Below are positions 1 to 6,422 of a DNA stretch of 10,202 nt, in pieces. A model generated the notes under the pieces. The model was not told the origin of the DNA, made no database searches, and worked only from the letters and a program-made list of their open reading frames with translations. Source of the stretch: CBFHWY01 sp965659675 (GTDB taxonomy: Bacteria; Bacteroidota; Bacteroidia; Flavobacteriales_G; Salibacteraceae). Positions within the stretch are counted from its first letter, which is position 1. The number at the start of each line of letters is the position of its first letter. The position numbers were made by a program, and so were the translations under genes. The stretch is from positions 1 through 10,202 of the forward strand of contig CBFHWY010000088.1 in the NCBI GenBank assembly GCA_965659675.1. The letters run 5' to 3'.

Positions 1-293
1 TAGCAGAGAATACCTTGCCAATTAAGGAATGCATGATATCAGTAATCAGGCGAAAGCAAATAAGCGACCTCTGGATTCGACCCGTAGAAATCCAGCATGA
101 ACAGAGCGACCATCGAACTCGGTGTTTAACTACGGAGAATATGATCTAGGATTTAGGATCCAGGAATAGTGATTTTATTCTGCGATTATTGCCTTCCCTC
201 GAATGTTTTCTCTATTTCCAGACCCCTGACCTCTAGCCTCTAGATCCTGCATCTTATTGTCAAGACAAAAATGAAAGGAGAAAAGAGACGCAG
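1..293. other. Gene-poor left edge, no convincing gene
   Basis: I see no supportable gene here. A plus frame is open from base 3 to a TAG near 149 and short minus frames exist, but none shows a recognisable domain or start context. Degenerate AT-rich motifs around GGATTTAGGATCCAGG (about 148-163) and CTCTAGCCTCTAGATCC (about 231-247) look like decayed simple repeats. A fragment of a gene lying mostly to the left of the window cannot be excluded. Confidence 0.4.
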
Positions 294-384
294 GACGCAA
301 GACGCAAGCCACAAGCCACAAGCCACAAGCCACAAGCCACAAGCCACAAGCCACAAGCCACAAGCCACGAGCCACGAGCCACAA
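294..384. repeat. Heptamer tandem repeat (GCCACAA)n
   Basis: Thirteen contiguous 7-base units: two GACGCAA, eight GCCACAA, two GCCACGA and one GCCACAA. The variants sit at the two ends, as expected when a satellite expands from its middle. Because 7 is not a multiple of 3, reading frames through it cycle (LVACGLW-like on minus, HKPQATS-like on plus); these are artefacts of periodicity, not proteins. Copy number is probably variable between strains. I see no gene that it would control; the nearest gene is about 300 bases to the right and faces towards it. Confidence 0.9.
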
Positions 385-395
385 GTTTACCTGAC

Positions 396-410
396 TAACG
401 CCGGCTATAG
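396..410 (+). repeat. Isolated left-arm fragment of the cassette-type hairpin
   Basis: TAACGCCGGCTATAG matches the left arm of the hairpin at 9395-9526 (CAACACCGGCTATAG) at 13 of 15 bases. No GCGGG core and no right arm follow; the 94-bp repeat array begins 10 bases later. It looks like a truncated relic of the same repeat family, although a 15-base match is short enough to be coincidental. Confidence 0.35.
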
Positions 411-420
411 GAAGAATTCT

Positions 421-653
421 TTGTTTCTCTCGATACACTCGCTTTCAGCGACCACTTGAGAAACGGGCCTTTGGTCTTTGAGTGATTCCGAAGGAATTGT
501 ATCGAGAAGATCATTTGTTTCTCTCGATATACTCGCTTTCAGCGACCACTTGAGAAACGGGCCTTTGGTCTTCGAGTGATTCCGAAGGAATTGTATCGAG
601 AAGATCATTTGTTTCTCTCGATACACTCGCTTTCAGCGACCACTCGAGAAACG
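421..653. repeat. 94-bp direct repeat array, 2.5 units
   Basis: Units at 421-514 and 515-608 are nearly identical, and a third copy at 609-653 stops about halfway, just after GAGAAACG. Each full unit is bracketed by an inverted pair (TCTCGATAC near its start, GTATCGAGA near its end). Inside it there are further pairs: CACTCG with a CGAGTG/TGAGTG partner, the small hairpin GCTTTCAGC, and the palindrome TTCCGAAGGAA. Single-stranded copies would therefore fold into a branched structure. It resembles REP/REPIN-type intergenic repeats rather than a CRISPR, because there are no unique spacers. It lies downstream of the minus-strand cyclophilin/HMA unit, where it could act as a transcript 3' end. 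Confidence 0.85.
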
Positions 654-687
654 ATGGCAGATAGGCATTGGGCTCGCAACTTGCAGC

Positions 688-888
688 TCAAACCTCCACC
701 TCATAACCCACTTTCCCAAGCAAGTCATTCAACTCGTCTTGAGATAGTTCGGTGTCGATCTTCAGGATGCGATCAGGGTTTTGGAGATCTACCTCCCAGG
801 ATTTGATCTGCGGGTGGTCGCTAAGTACCGTAGAGACCGTATTTACACAGGCTCCACATTGTATGTTCGATTTGAATTCCTTTTCCAT
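688..888 (-). CDS. Small heavy-metal-associated (HMA) domain protein
   Basis: A 66-residue protein made of a single HMA fold. The metal-binding CxxC is at Cys11/Cys14 (IQCGAC), followed by the expected helix (VNTVSTVLSD), the strand 'SWEVDLQNPDRILKI', and the terminal GYEVEV strand. Such proteins bind soft metals, typically Cu(I), and act as cytoplasmic chaperones or feed P-type ATPases. No signal peptide is visible. The ATG overlaps the stop codon of the upstream cyclophilin gene in a TAATG arrangement, so the two are probably co-transcribed and translationally coupled. The residue before the first Cys is Gln-Cys, not the classical Met-x-Cys, so the metal is uncertain. No copper ATPase is nearby. 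Confidence 0.85.
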   Translation of the reverse strand: MEKEFKSNIQCGACVNTVSTVLSDHPQIKSWEVDLQNPDRILKIDTELSQDELNDLLGKVGYEVEV

Positions 889-1685
889 TAATGCGCGATG
901 ATCAGTTTTTGTGTGGTGCTGCCGAGAGCCGTTTCAAAATTCAAAGCATAGATCCCCGAAGGAACTTCATTGAGTGCTACCAAAGCATCATTGCTTTCGA
1001 TCTTCTTTGTGAGGGCCATACTGCCATCCAGATCATAGAGCTTTAGCATGCCCTTATGCTCTGAGCGGATCCTCAACCAGTTGTTAGCTGGATTCGGAAA
1101 AAGGCTGAGTGCCACCGTCTGTTCCACCTGATTGATGGATACTGGCGGAGGTAGAATGCGCACGCTATCCATGAGGATCAAAGGGGTGGCCGTATTGGAA
1201 GGAGCACCTGAGTTGGGTTGCTGACCAATGGTCTGAACCACATTCCAACCCTCTACCACAGCGCCAAAGACCGGATGTGCTGAACTCAATGGTGTTTTAT
1301 CATAGTCAAGTCCGGTGTTATCCTTCAAATTGATAAAGAACTGAGAGGTTCCAGTATTTGCCCCTGCATTGGCCATGGATATAGTTTTTTCCACATTGGA
1401 TAACAATGGCGAGAATTCATCCTGTATGACAGGTGGTACCGTTTTCCCACTGCGGGCACCATCGCCGCCCTGGATCACGAAGTTGGGAACGATTCGGTGG
1501 ATGTACACCGAGTCGTAAAAACCAGATTCTACCAGACTGATGAAGTTCCCTGCGGTGATCGGAGCGAGGGTATCTTCCAGATAAATGACAAATTCACCGA
1601 AGGAGGTGTATACCTTCGCCTTTGACTGAGCTTGCGTCAGCTGGGCAAAAAGACAAAATACGATAAGGATGTATAGTTTTTTCAT
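888..1685 (-). CDS. Secreted cyclophilin-type peptidyl-prolyl isomerase with T9SS sorting domain
   Basis: 265 residues from the ATG at 1685; a GTG two codons earlier (1691) is possible but adds only two residues ahead of a typical Lys-Lys signal peptide (about residues 1-20, cleavage after QAQ). Residues about 22-180 form a cyclophilin domain, with YIHRIVPNFVIQGGD carrying the catalytic Arg, QFFINL, and HPVFGAVVEGW. The C-terminal ~70 residues form a type A type IX secretion sorting domain: SLFPNPANNWLRI, a central LKLYDLDG strand, VPSGIYALNFE and a final QKLIIAH. The enzyme accelerates cis-trans isomerisation at prolines and should act outside the outer membrane or on the cell surface. It is divergent from modA across about 30-80 bases and overlaps the HMA gene by one base. 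A T9SS-exported cyclophilin is typical of Bacteroidota. Confidence 0.93.
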   Translation of the reverse strand: MKKLYILIVFCLFAQLTQAQSKAKVYTSFGEFVIYLEDTLAPITAGNFISLVESGFYDSVYIHRIVPNFVIQGGDGARSGKTVPPVIQDEFSPLLSNVEKTISMANAGANTGTSQFFINLKDNTGLDYDKTPLSSAHPVFGAVVEGWNVVQTIGQQPNSGAPSNTATPLILMDSVRILPPPVSINQVEQTVALSLFPNPANNWLRIRSEHKGMLKLYDLDGSMALTKKIESNDALVALNEVPSGIYALNFETALGSTTQKLIIAH

Positions 1686-1717
1686 GACCACAATTTAGGA
1701 ATTTATCTCTGAAAGTG

Positions 1718-2530
1718 ATGCTTATCGCAGTTTCACTCATAACATCGCTTAAGTTTGTTTCTGTGAAAGGATCAAGCCAGGTGCTATTCGTTGTTCTACT
1801 GTTACTGCTCGGTTGCGGAAAGCAAAGTGAGGACAAGCTGCGCATAGCCGCTGCAGCCAATTTGCAGCATGCGCTTGATGATATGATCAAGTACTTTGTG
1901 GCAGAACACCACATTCCTTGCGAGCTTGTCTATGCTTCCTCTGGAAAGCTGAGCGCTCAGATCAGTGAAGGAGCTCCTTTTGATCTCTTTCTCTCCGCAA
2001 ACTCGCGCTATGCTCAGGCATTGTATGAAAAGGGACTCTGCGTAGATAGCCCGGTGGTCTTTGCTTACGGCGATCTGGTCTTGTGGACCCGCGATCAGGA
2101 GCTGATAAAGCGAGATAAGATCGACTTGCGGGATCCGCAGATCCAGAAGATCGCCTATCCAAACCCCAAAACCGCCCCCTTTGGAGAAGCTGCTGAGGAA
2201 TACCTGGTGAATAGTGGGCTCTATGAGCAGGTCAAAGACAAGCTGGTATATGCCGAAAGTGTGCAACAAAGCAATCACTTTGTGAATGCCAAAGCCGCTC
2301 AGGTCGGCTTTAGTTCTGGCTCCATAAAGCAAGCCATGAAGGATGTAGAAAACACTAAATTCATTACATTAGATCATGATCTTTACTGGTCTGTAAAACA
2401 GACTTATGTGATCATAAATAAATCTGATGTAAAACAGCAACAAGCTGTTAAGTTTGCGGACTTCCTGCGTTCAGATAAAGCGCAAGAGATCCTTCAGAAG
2501 TATGCATATCGTTTAGCTAAAGCGGAATGA
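1718..2530 (+). CDS. modA: Molybdate ABC transporter, substrate-binding lipoprotein ModA
   Basis: About 270 residues, belonging to the periplasmic molybdate-binding family. It shows the family's AAAANLQHAL start, YASSGKLSAQI, GAPFDLFLSAN, YGDLVLW, IAYPNPKTAPFGEAAEEYL and VGFSSGSI, which line the oxyanion pocket. A hydrophobic stretch ending in LLLLLGC gives a lipobox, so it should be anchored in the membrane as a lipoprotein. The start is uncertain: GTG 1715, ATG 1718 (used here), or GTG 1763. The last would give a cleaner lipoprotein signal (V-K-G-S-S followed by the hydrophobic core), and the ~45 bases before it encode an atypically long N-region. It binds molybdate (possibly tungstate) and delivers it to ModB/ModC. 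Its stop overlaps the modB start as ATGA. Confidence 0.93.
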   Translation: MLIAVSLITSLKFVSVKGSSQVLFVVLLLLLGCGKQSEDKLRIAAAANLQHALDDMIKYFVAEHHIPCELVYASSGKLSAQISEGAPFDLFLSANSRYAQALYEKGLCVDSPVVFAYGDLVLWTRDQELIKRDKIDLRDPQIQKIAYPNPKTAPFGEAAEEYLVNSGLYEQVKDKLVYAESVQQSNHFVNAKAAQVGFSSGSIKQAMKDVENTKFITLDHDLYWSVKQTYVIINKSDVKQQQAVKFADFLRSDKAQEILQKYAYRLAKAE

Positions 2531-3201
2531 GTTTTTGGTCGCCATTCATATTGAGTCTGCAGCTGGCTTGCATCACCACGCTCATTTTGCTGATCCTCGC
2601 CATTCCGCTAGCCAATTGGTTGAGTCAGACCCGATCAAAATTCAAAGCCATCATAGAAGCCCTGGTGAGTCTGCCTTTGGTTTTGCCTCCCACGGTACTC
2701 GGATTCTATTTCCTCATTGCTTTTAGTCCGGGTAGTGCCCCTGGGGCCTGGCTCAATGATGTTTTAGGCATACAATTGGTCTTTTCCTTTGAAGGCCTGG
2801 TGGTGGCTTCGGTGATCTACAGTTTGCCCTTCATGGTGCAACCCCTACATTCTGGCTTTTCTCAGATCCCCCAGACCGTGCGCGAGAGCAGCCTGTTGAT
2901 GCCCAGGGCGTCATGGCAAAACCTATTTCGGGTATTGATACCCAACATGAAAGCCGCCTTGCTCAGCGGTGTGGTCTTGAGTTTTGCCCATACCATTGGC
3001 GAGTTTGGGGTCATCCTGATGATAGGAGGGAGCATCCCCGATCAAACCCGGGTGGCATCCATTGCCATTTACGAGGAAGTGGAATCCATGAATTATGCGA
3101 TGGCCAATACCTATGCCGGAATGCTGGTCCTTGTTTCCTTTCTCACCTTGCTGCTGGTCTATCTCTTTAATGGCGGATTCTTTAAACGTTTTGCGCGATG
3201 A
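2527..3201 (+). CDS. modB: Molybdate ABC transporter permease ModB
   Basis: 224 residues, the usual ModB length, with about five hydrophobic membrane spans (near residues 8-32, 43-65, 82-105, 138-160 and 195-215). SLPLVLPPTVLGFYFL is the typical ModB/CysT-family second segment. The cytoplasmic coupling (EAA-type) loop is visible around RESSLLMPRASWQNLFRVLIP, followed by GEFGVILMIGGSIP. It forms the inner-membrane pore as a dimer, engaged by ModC. It overlaps modA by 4 bases (ATGA) and modC by 4 bases, so the three genes are one transcript with coupled translation. Confidence 0.95.
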   Translation: MSFWSPFILSLQLACITTLILLILAIPLANWLSQTRSKFKAIIEALVSLPLVLPPTVLGFYFLIAFSPGSAPGAWLNDVLGIQLVFSFEGLVVASVIYSLPFMVQPLHSGFSQIPQTVRESSLLMPRASWQNLFRVLIPNMKAALLSGVVLSFAHTIGEFGVILMIGGSIPDQTRVASIAIYEEVESMNYAMANTYAGMLVLVSFLTLLLVYLFNGGFFKRFAR

Positions 3202-4055
3202 TGGAAGTGAAGCTCCATAAGCGCTTTTCGAAGAATATCGGGGCTTTTCAGCTTGATGTAGACTTCCAACTTGAGGAGAAGCAGTGTCTGAACTTATATG
3301 GTCCATCCGGTGCCGGAAAGACCAGCATACTGCGTTTGCTTGCCGGATTCATTAAAGCCGATAAAGGCAAGATCAGTTTTGGAGGGACTACCTGGCATGA
3401 TTCTTCGCGGGGTCTCAATTTGAAGCCCGGCAAAAGAGGAGTGGCCATGGTCTTTCAGGACTATGCCCTTTTCCCCAATATGACCGCCCTACAGAACATG
3501 CGTTATGCCATGAAAGTACCCTCGGATGAGGCCTATTTAGAGGAACTCATTGAGGTCATGGAGCTGGGCAGCTTTTTGGATCAGAAAGCACCGAGTTTGT
3601 CGGGCGGACAACAGCAGCGGGTGGCATTGGCCCGGGCGCTCTTGAGCAGACCCCAGGTCTTGTTGTTGGATGAAGCCCTTTCCGCTCTGGATTACGAAAG
3701 GCGCCGGAACCTGCAGGGACTGTTAAAGGAGATCATCAAGAGGGAAGGTCTCACTTGCGTGATGGCCAGTCATGACCTGGAGGAGATCCACGCTTTGGCC
3801 GATCAGGTGTTGATCCTGGACAAGGGCAGGCAGCAGGCCATGGGAAAAGCCTCGGAACTTTTTGCTCCTGCTCAAAGCACTGATCATATCACTTTGCGTG
3901 CACGCATTTTGGACATCCAACAGAAGCAGGGTAAAAGCCTGCTCAGGTTGCTTTTAAAGGGAGAAGTCTATTCTCTGGAGCTACCAGATGCCGGCAAGTA
4001 CAAAGTAGGCGAGGAGCTAGCATTGAGCTTCTCTAGCGAGCTGCTTCTTAAATAA
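3198..4055 (+). CDS. modC: Molybdate ABC transporter ATP-binding protein ModC
   Basis: 285 residues. Walker A GPSGAGKT at 35-42, Q-loop Gln87 (FQDYALF), signature LSGGQ at 134-138, Walker B VLLLDEA at about 154-160 with the SALD D-loop, and switch His192 (ASHD). The region after ~residue 225 (ITLRARILDI ... YSLELPDAGKYKVGEELALSF) is a single short TOBE/Mop-like lobe, so the protein is shorter than enterobacterial ModC (~350 residues). It hydrolyses ATP to drive molybdate import through ModB. ATGATG at the start gives two adjacent possible start codons; the first overlaps modB. Codons from Leu221 to the stop lie inside the 362-bp repeat that recurs at 7267, so the gene's 3' end may have been replaced or duplicated during island insertion. 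Confidence 0.96.
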   Translation: MMEVKLHKRFSKNIGAFQLDVDFQLEEKQCLNLYGPSGAGKTSILRLLAGFIKADKGKISFGGTTWHDSSRGLNLKPGKRGVAMVFQDYALFPNMTALQNMRYAMKVPSDEAYLEELIEVMELGSFLDQKAPSLSGGQQQRVALARALLSRPQVLLLDEALSALDYERRRNLQGLLKEIIKREGLTCVMASHDLEEIHALADQVLILDKGRQQAMGKASELFAPAQSTDHITLRARILDIQQKQGKSLLRLLLKGEVYSLELPDAGKYKVGEELALSFSSELLLK

Positions 4056-4219
4056 GTGTTGATAAATCCACTTTGCTTTTTGGCTTAAGTCGCTGAATAT
4101 TAAGCCTAATTTTCTACTTTAGTTTCCACCTCTTCTTGACCAGCATTCCCATTAATAGTATAGAATAACGGCTTGAAGAGACTCAAAAGGGAACTTTTGG
4201 GAGGGTTAATACGAGTTGG
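3858..4219 (+). repeat. 362-bp direct repeat, copy 1 (modC 3' end and flank)
   Basis: Matches 7267-7628 at a constant offset of 3409 with no indels; I count about 24 mismatches (about 93% identity). It covers the last 65 codons of modC, the stop, the terminator hairpin and about 110 further bases. Similarity ends at GAGTTGG (4213-4219), beyond which the two copies carry unrelated genes. The two copies flank the lipoprotein gene and the AbiE operon, like the direct repeats around an integrated element at a gene 3' end. Confidence 0.95.
4082..4114 (+). terminator. Rho-independent-type terminator of the modABC operon
   Basis: GGCTTAA (4082-4088) pairs with TTAAGCC (4100-4106) around an 11-base loop, followed by TAATTTTC. 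It lies 26 bases after the modC stop. The stem is unchanged in the second repeat copy at 7491-7515. The stem is only 7 bp and the T-tract is short, so termination may be partial. Confidence 0.55.
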
Positions 4220-4221
4220 TA
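4215..4221 (+). other. Candidate cassette insertion core (GTTGGTA), copy 1
   Basis: The common flank of modC ends here. The heptamer GTTGGTA is the inverse of the TGCCAAC that opens the hairpin closing this cassette (5310-5316), at 6 of 7 positions, with the mismatch being a possible G-T pair. In integrons, recombination occurs between G and TT of such a core (GTTRRRY), so this would be the 5' edge of a cassette carrying the lipoprotein gene. This is an inference by analogy. Confidence 0.35.
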
Positions 4222-4248
4222 CCAATTTAAAAATCAAAAAATATACAA

Positions 4249-5298
4249 ATGAAAATACTGAGAAACATCTTGACACTGACAGTTCTTGTAGCCGTAATGG
4301 CATCTTGTTCAAACGTTCTTGACAACAAGATTGACACCGCCACTATCGAGAACGACATTAAAGAAATTAAAACCAATAATTCCAACCTCGATAGTACCAA
4401 GAAAGAAATTTTGGACAATTTATTGACTCTATCAAAAGGTAGAGACACATACATTAATGATAAAACCAATAGCAAGGAGAGCACTAAATCCCTTGAAAAG
4501 TACATTGTTGAAGAAAGCAAATTCAAAGAAGTTACGGACAATCTTTTCAACTATTTTAAAGCGAACGAAATAACCTACAAGAATCTTCTAAGCGAGATTG
4601 ACTCCTTAAATTCCCTAGATGATAAGTATGACAACAAACTCAAGTCCGTATATGCCGAGCTTGACAAAATTTGTACTGAGAAGCAGAAGGAAATGGACAA
4701 GAAAGATGCAAAAGCAGAGAAAATAAAGGAGCAATTAAATAAAATGGTTGACTTAGAAATATTGAGCATCACAGAAACTGAAAGAGATTATCGGGATGTA
4801 ATCCAAGTGAAAATTAAGATGACAAATAAAACCGATAAGAGAATTGAAGCTATAGGTTTCAACATGGTTTTGACTGACAAACTTGGAAATGACATAGCCA
4901 CATTGAAATGTAAATCTAATGATGGTTTTTCAAACTCTGATATAGGTTATTGGGTATATGGAAGATATGATCAGAGAGAGACATTTAAAGCACTTCAAAA
5001 TGTAAACGTTTCACATATTACCGCCAAGAAGGAAATAACTAAAATCAACCATGCAGGAGAATTAATTTCTGCGTACGATGACGACCTTGAAAGTTTGTTA
5101 TTAATCAACTACGACTACGAAACACCTGATAAATTAAACGGTTATTGTCCCTACCTTGAAGATGAACATGAACTGATGAAGAAAATTGAAAATACAAGAG
5201 ACGAAAAGAAACAGGAGATCGAAAGTAAATTTCCAGTCTTGAACAAATATCAAGAGATGCAGAAGAAGCTTTTTGACTTTTCAAACATACTCGGATAA
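4249..5298 (+). CDS. Putative lipoprotein with coiled-coil region, function unknown
   Basis: 349 residues. A signal peptide with Lys2 and a hydrophobic core ends in VMASC, so Cys20 is the probable lipidated residue. Residues about 30-155 are rich in Lys/Glu/Asp/Asn with heptad-like hydrophobics (IENDIKEIKTNN, KSVYAELDKIC, KAEKIKEQLNKM), suggesting a long coiled coil. Residues about 158-290 look like a beta-rich domain (ILSITETERDYRDVIQVKIKMTNKT, IEAIGFNMVLTDKLGNDIATLKC), similar in style to extracellular Ig-like modules. A last charged helix follows (about 310-345). I do not recognise a named family. It is strikingly AT-rich next to modABC. It starts 30 bases after the shared modC flank and ends 11 bases before the hairpin at 5310, so it is the sole gene of a cassette-like unit. 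Confidence 0.8.
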   Translation: MKILRNILTLTVLVAVMASCSNVLDNKIDTATIENDIKEIKTNNSNLDSTKKEILDNLLTLSKGRDTYINDKTNSKESTKSLEKYIVEESKFKEVTDNLFNYFKANEITYKNLLSEIDSLNSLDDKYDNKLKSVYAELDKICTEKQKEMDKKDAKAEKIKEQLNKMVDLEILSITETERDYRDVIQVKIKMTNKTDKRIEAIGFNMVLTDKLGNDIATLKCKSNDGFSNSDIGYWVYGRYDQRETFKALQNVNVSHITAKKEITKINHAGELISAYDDDLESLLLINYDYETPDKLNGYCPYLEDEHELMKKIENTRDEKKQEIESKFPVLNKYQEMQKKLFDFSNILG

Positions 5299-5309
5299 AT
5301 AAAAACTGG

Positions 5310-5440
5310 TGCCAACAAAGGTTAAGAAAACATGCGGGCTGACAGGGTAAAATGAAATTTATTACACACAATAAAACTTGGTTATTGGTAGACAGATACG
5401 TGTTTCAAAACCCGCACGTTTCTTAGCCAAAACGTTGTAT
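5310..5440 (+). repeat. 131-bp attC-like imperfect palindrome, copy A
   Basis: Runs from TGCCAAC to GTTGTAT. The left arm GGTTAAGAAAACATGCGGG (5320-5338) pairs with the right arm CCCGCACGTTTCTTAGCC (about 5411-5428), and TGCCAAC can pair with the GTTG near the end. Sequence conserved with copy B is limited to the ends, GCGGGCTGAC, a GGTAG-like stretch and GTTTCAAAA-CCCGCAC. The rest of the arms differs but stays complementary, so structure appears to be what is maintained. It begins 11 bases after the lipoprotein stop. Size and design resemble integron attC sites (roughly 57-141 bp). An alternative is a MITE-like or transcript-end hairpin. Confidence 0.7.
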
Positions 5441-5609
5441 TTCACACGAAAAAAAGCCCGCCCACAAACAAGCATATTTGGTTTAGCCGACCCACACTTG
5501 CCCTAAGTTATCAAGGGAGCCAACTATGAGCAAAACCAAAAGAGCCTATATCTTTTTATCCCTTATGCTTTTTAGAAAATATTCGAGATTTACACCGAAA
5601 TAGCGTATC
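5441..5609 (+). promoter_or_regulatory. AbiE upstream region with operator-like inverted repeat
   Basis: No supportable gene: a 25-codon frame (5526-5603) lacks any recognisable features. Just before abiEi there is an imperfect inverted pair, ATTCGAG (5581-5587) and CTCGAAA (5613-5619), and between its arms TATCTTGC (5606-5613), one T short of the Bacteroidota -7 element TAnnTTTG. AbiEi antitoxins of characterised systems repress their own promoter by binding inverted repeats, so an autoregulatory operator here is plausible. Neither the -33 element nor the spacing is convincing. Confidence 0.3.
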
Positions 5610-6422
5610 TTGCTCGAAATTATTCTAAGATTGACAGTTTCAGAATATACAAGGCAACTACTCTCATTTGAAGAGTATTCATTCTCTCTTGAAGAAGTGA
5701 CGGTGAAGTCTTCCAAAGATTCTACTGCCGTAAGAAGAGAACTAAACCGATTGATCGAAAAGAAGGAGATTGTAAACCTCAGAAAAGGCTTTTACCTCAT
5801 CATTCCTCCCAGATATTCTAATTCACAAAAACTTCCGCTACAACTCTATTCTGAAAAGCTATTTAAGTACCTCAAGCGGAAATACTACATAGGACTGTAT
5901 TCAGCTGCCAAAATTTACGGTGCGAGTCATCAGCAAACGCAACGAGACTACCTCATCATAGAAACACCAATGTTGAACGCCATTAAGAAAAAGAATTATG
6001 ACATTCAATTTCATACTACTGGTAACTGGCCCAAAAACAATATTGAAAAGAAGAAGTCGGATGCCGGAATCTATAAAGTAGCTTCTCCCGCACTCACCTT
6101 CATTGATTTGATTCACCACCACACTAAACTTGGAGGCCTGAACCGCCTGTTAGCTTCTTTAGAAGAACTCACGGAAGAGCTTACAGAGCGTGACATCCAG
6201 TCATTGCTTGATTGGTACGATAATAAGAGTTCAATGCAGAGGACAGGATTCTTACTGGAAGAACTTCTCGGCTCAAACAGTTTCTCTGAACTAATTTTTG
6301 AGAAGCTCAAGCAACAAGCTTTCTACCCAATATTATTGAGTCCGAAAAAGAACGAGAAGCCAGGTAGCGTGGATAATCGTTGGAAAATCGATGTTAACCT
6401 GGTGCTTGAATCCGACTTATGA
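5610..6422 (+). CDS. abiEi: Type IV toxin-antitoxin system antitoxin, AbiEi family
   Basis: About 270 residues. The N-terminal winged-helix region (KDSTAVRRELNRLIEKKEIVNLRKGFYLIIPPRY) is followed by the family's C-terminal domain, with YYIGLYSAAKIYGASHQQTQRDYLIIE and SPALTFIDLIHHH. AbiEi acts as a transcriptional repressor of the operon and neutralises the AbiEii nucleotidyltransferase. No ATG is available: an in-frame TAG at 5601 limits the start to TTG 5610 (used here) or TTG 5631, which gives M-T-V-S-E-Y and would leave room for a promoter at about 5606. It overlaps abiEii as ATGA, the standard arrangement for this pair. AbiE systems abort phage infection; this copy lies inside an accessory island. 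AT-rich compared with modABC. Confidence 0.88.
   Translation: MLEIILRLTVSEYTRQLLSFEEYSFSLEEVTVKSSKDSTAVRRELNRLIEKKEIVNLRKGFYLIIPPRYSNSQKLPLQLYSEKLFKYLKRKYYIGLYSAAKIYGASHQQTQRDYLIIETPMLNAIKKKNYDIQFHTTGNWPKNNIEKKKSDAGIYKVASPALTFIDLIHHHTKLGGLNRLLASLEELTEELTERDIQSLLDWYDNKSSMQRTGFLLEELLGSNSFSELIFEKLKQQAFYPILLSPKKNEKPGSVDNRWKIDVNLVLESDL

Noticed and set aside
39..150. Possible RNA gene or gene tail: a GAACTCGG..TTTAACTACGG stretch vaguely like 5S rRNA loop sequence, a GGGTCGAATCC stretch like a T-arm, and a minus frame reading MLDFYGSNPEVAYLLSPDY at 39-98
   Set aside because: No cloverleaf or 5S secondary structure could be completed around them, and the peptide is too short to assign.
175..459. 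Open frames on both strands across the heptamer array, with LVACGLW-like or HKPQATS-like repeats
   Set aside because: They are produced by the 7-base periodicity; no domain and no start context, and composition is that of the satellite.
294..653. CRISPR array
   Set aside because: Heptamers have no spacers, and the 94-bp units are contiguous near-identical copies; no cas genes are present.
1750..1757. TAAGTTTG, an exact match to the Bacteroidota -7 promoter element TAnnTTTG, ahead of modA
   Set aside because: It lies downstream of the chosen modA start, would make transcription begin at about GTG 1763, and has no good -33 partner; kept only as a hint that the start could be 1763.
1802..2332. 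Long minus-strand frame (176 codons) inside modA
   Set aside because: Shadow of a gene with clear family motifs; no recognisable protein on the minus strand.
4106..4550. Minus-strand frames over the modC flank and the lipoprotein start
   Set aside because: Antisense of an AT-rich coding gene; low-complexity Ser/Leu composition and no motifs.
5526..5603. 25-codon plus frame (MSKTKRAYIF...) just upstream of abiEi
   Set aside because: No homology evidence, ends at the in-frame stop before abiEi, and overlaps the likely promoter region.
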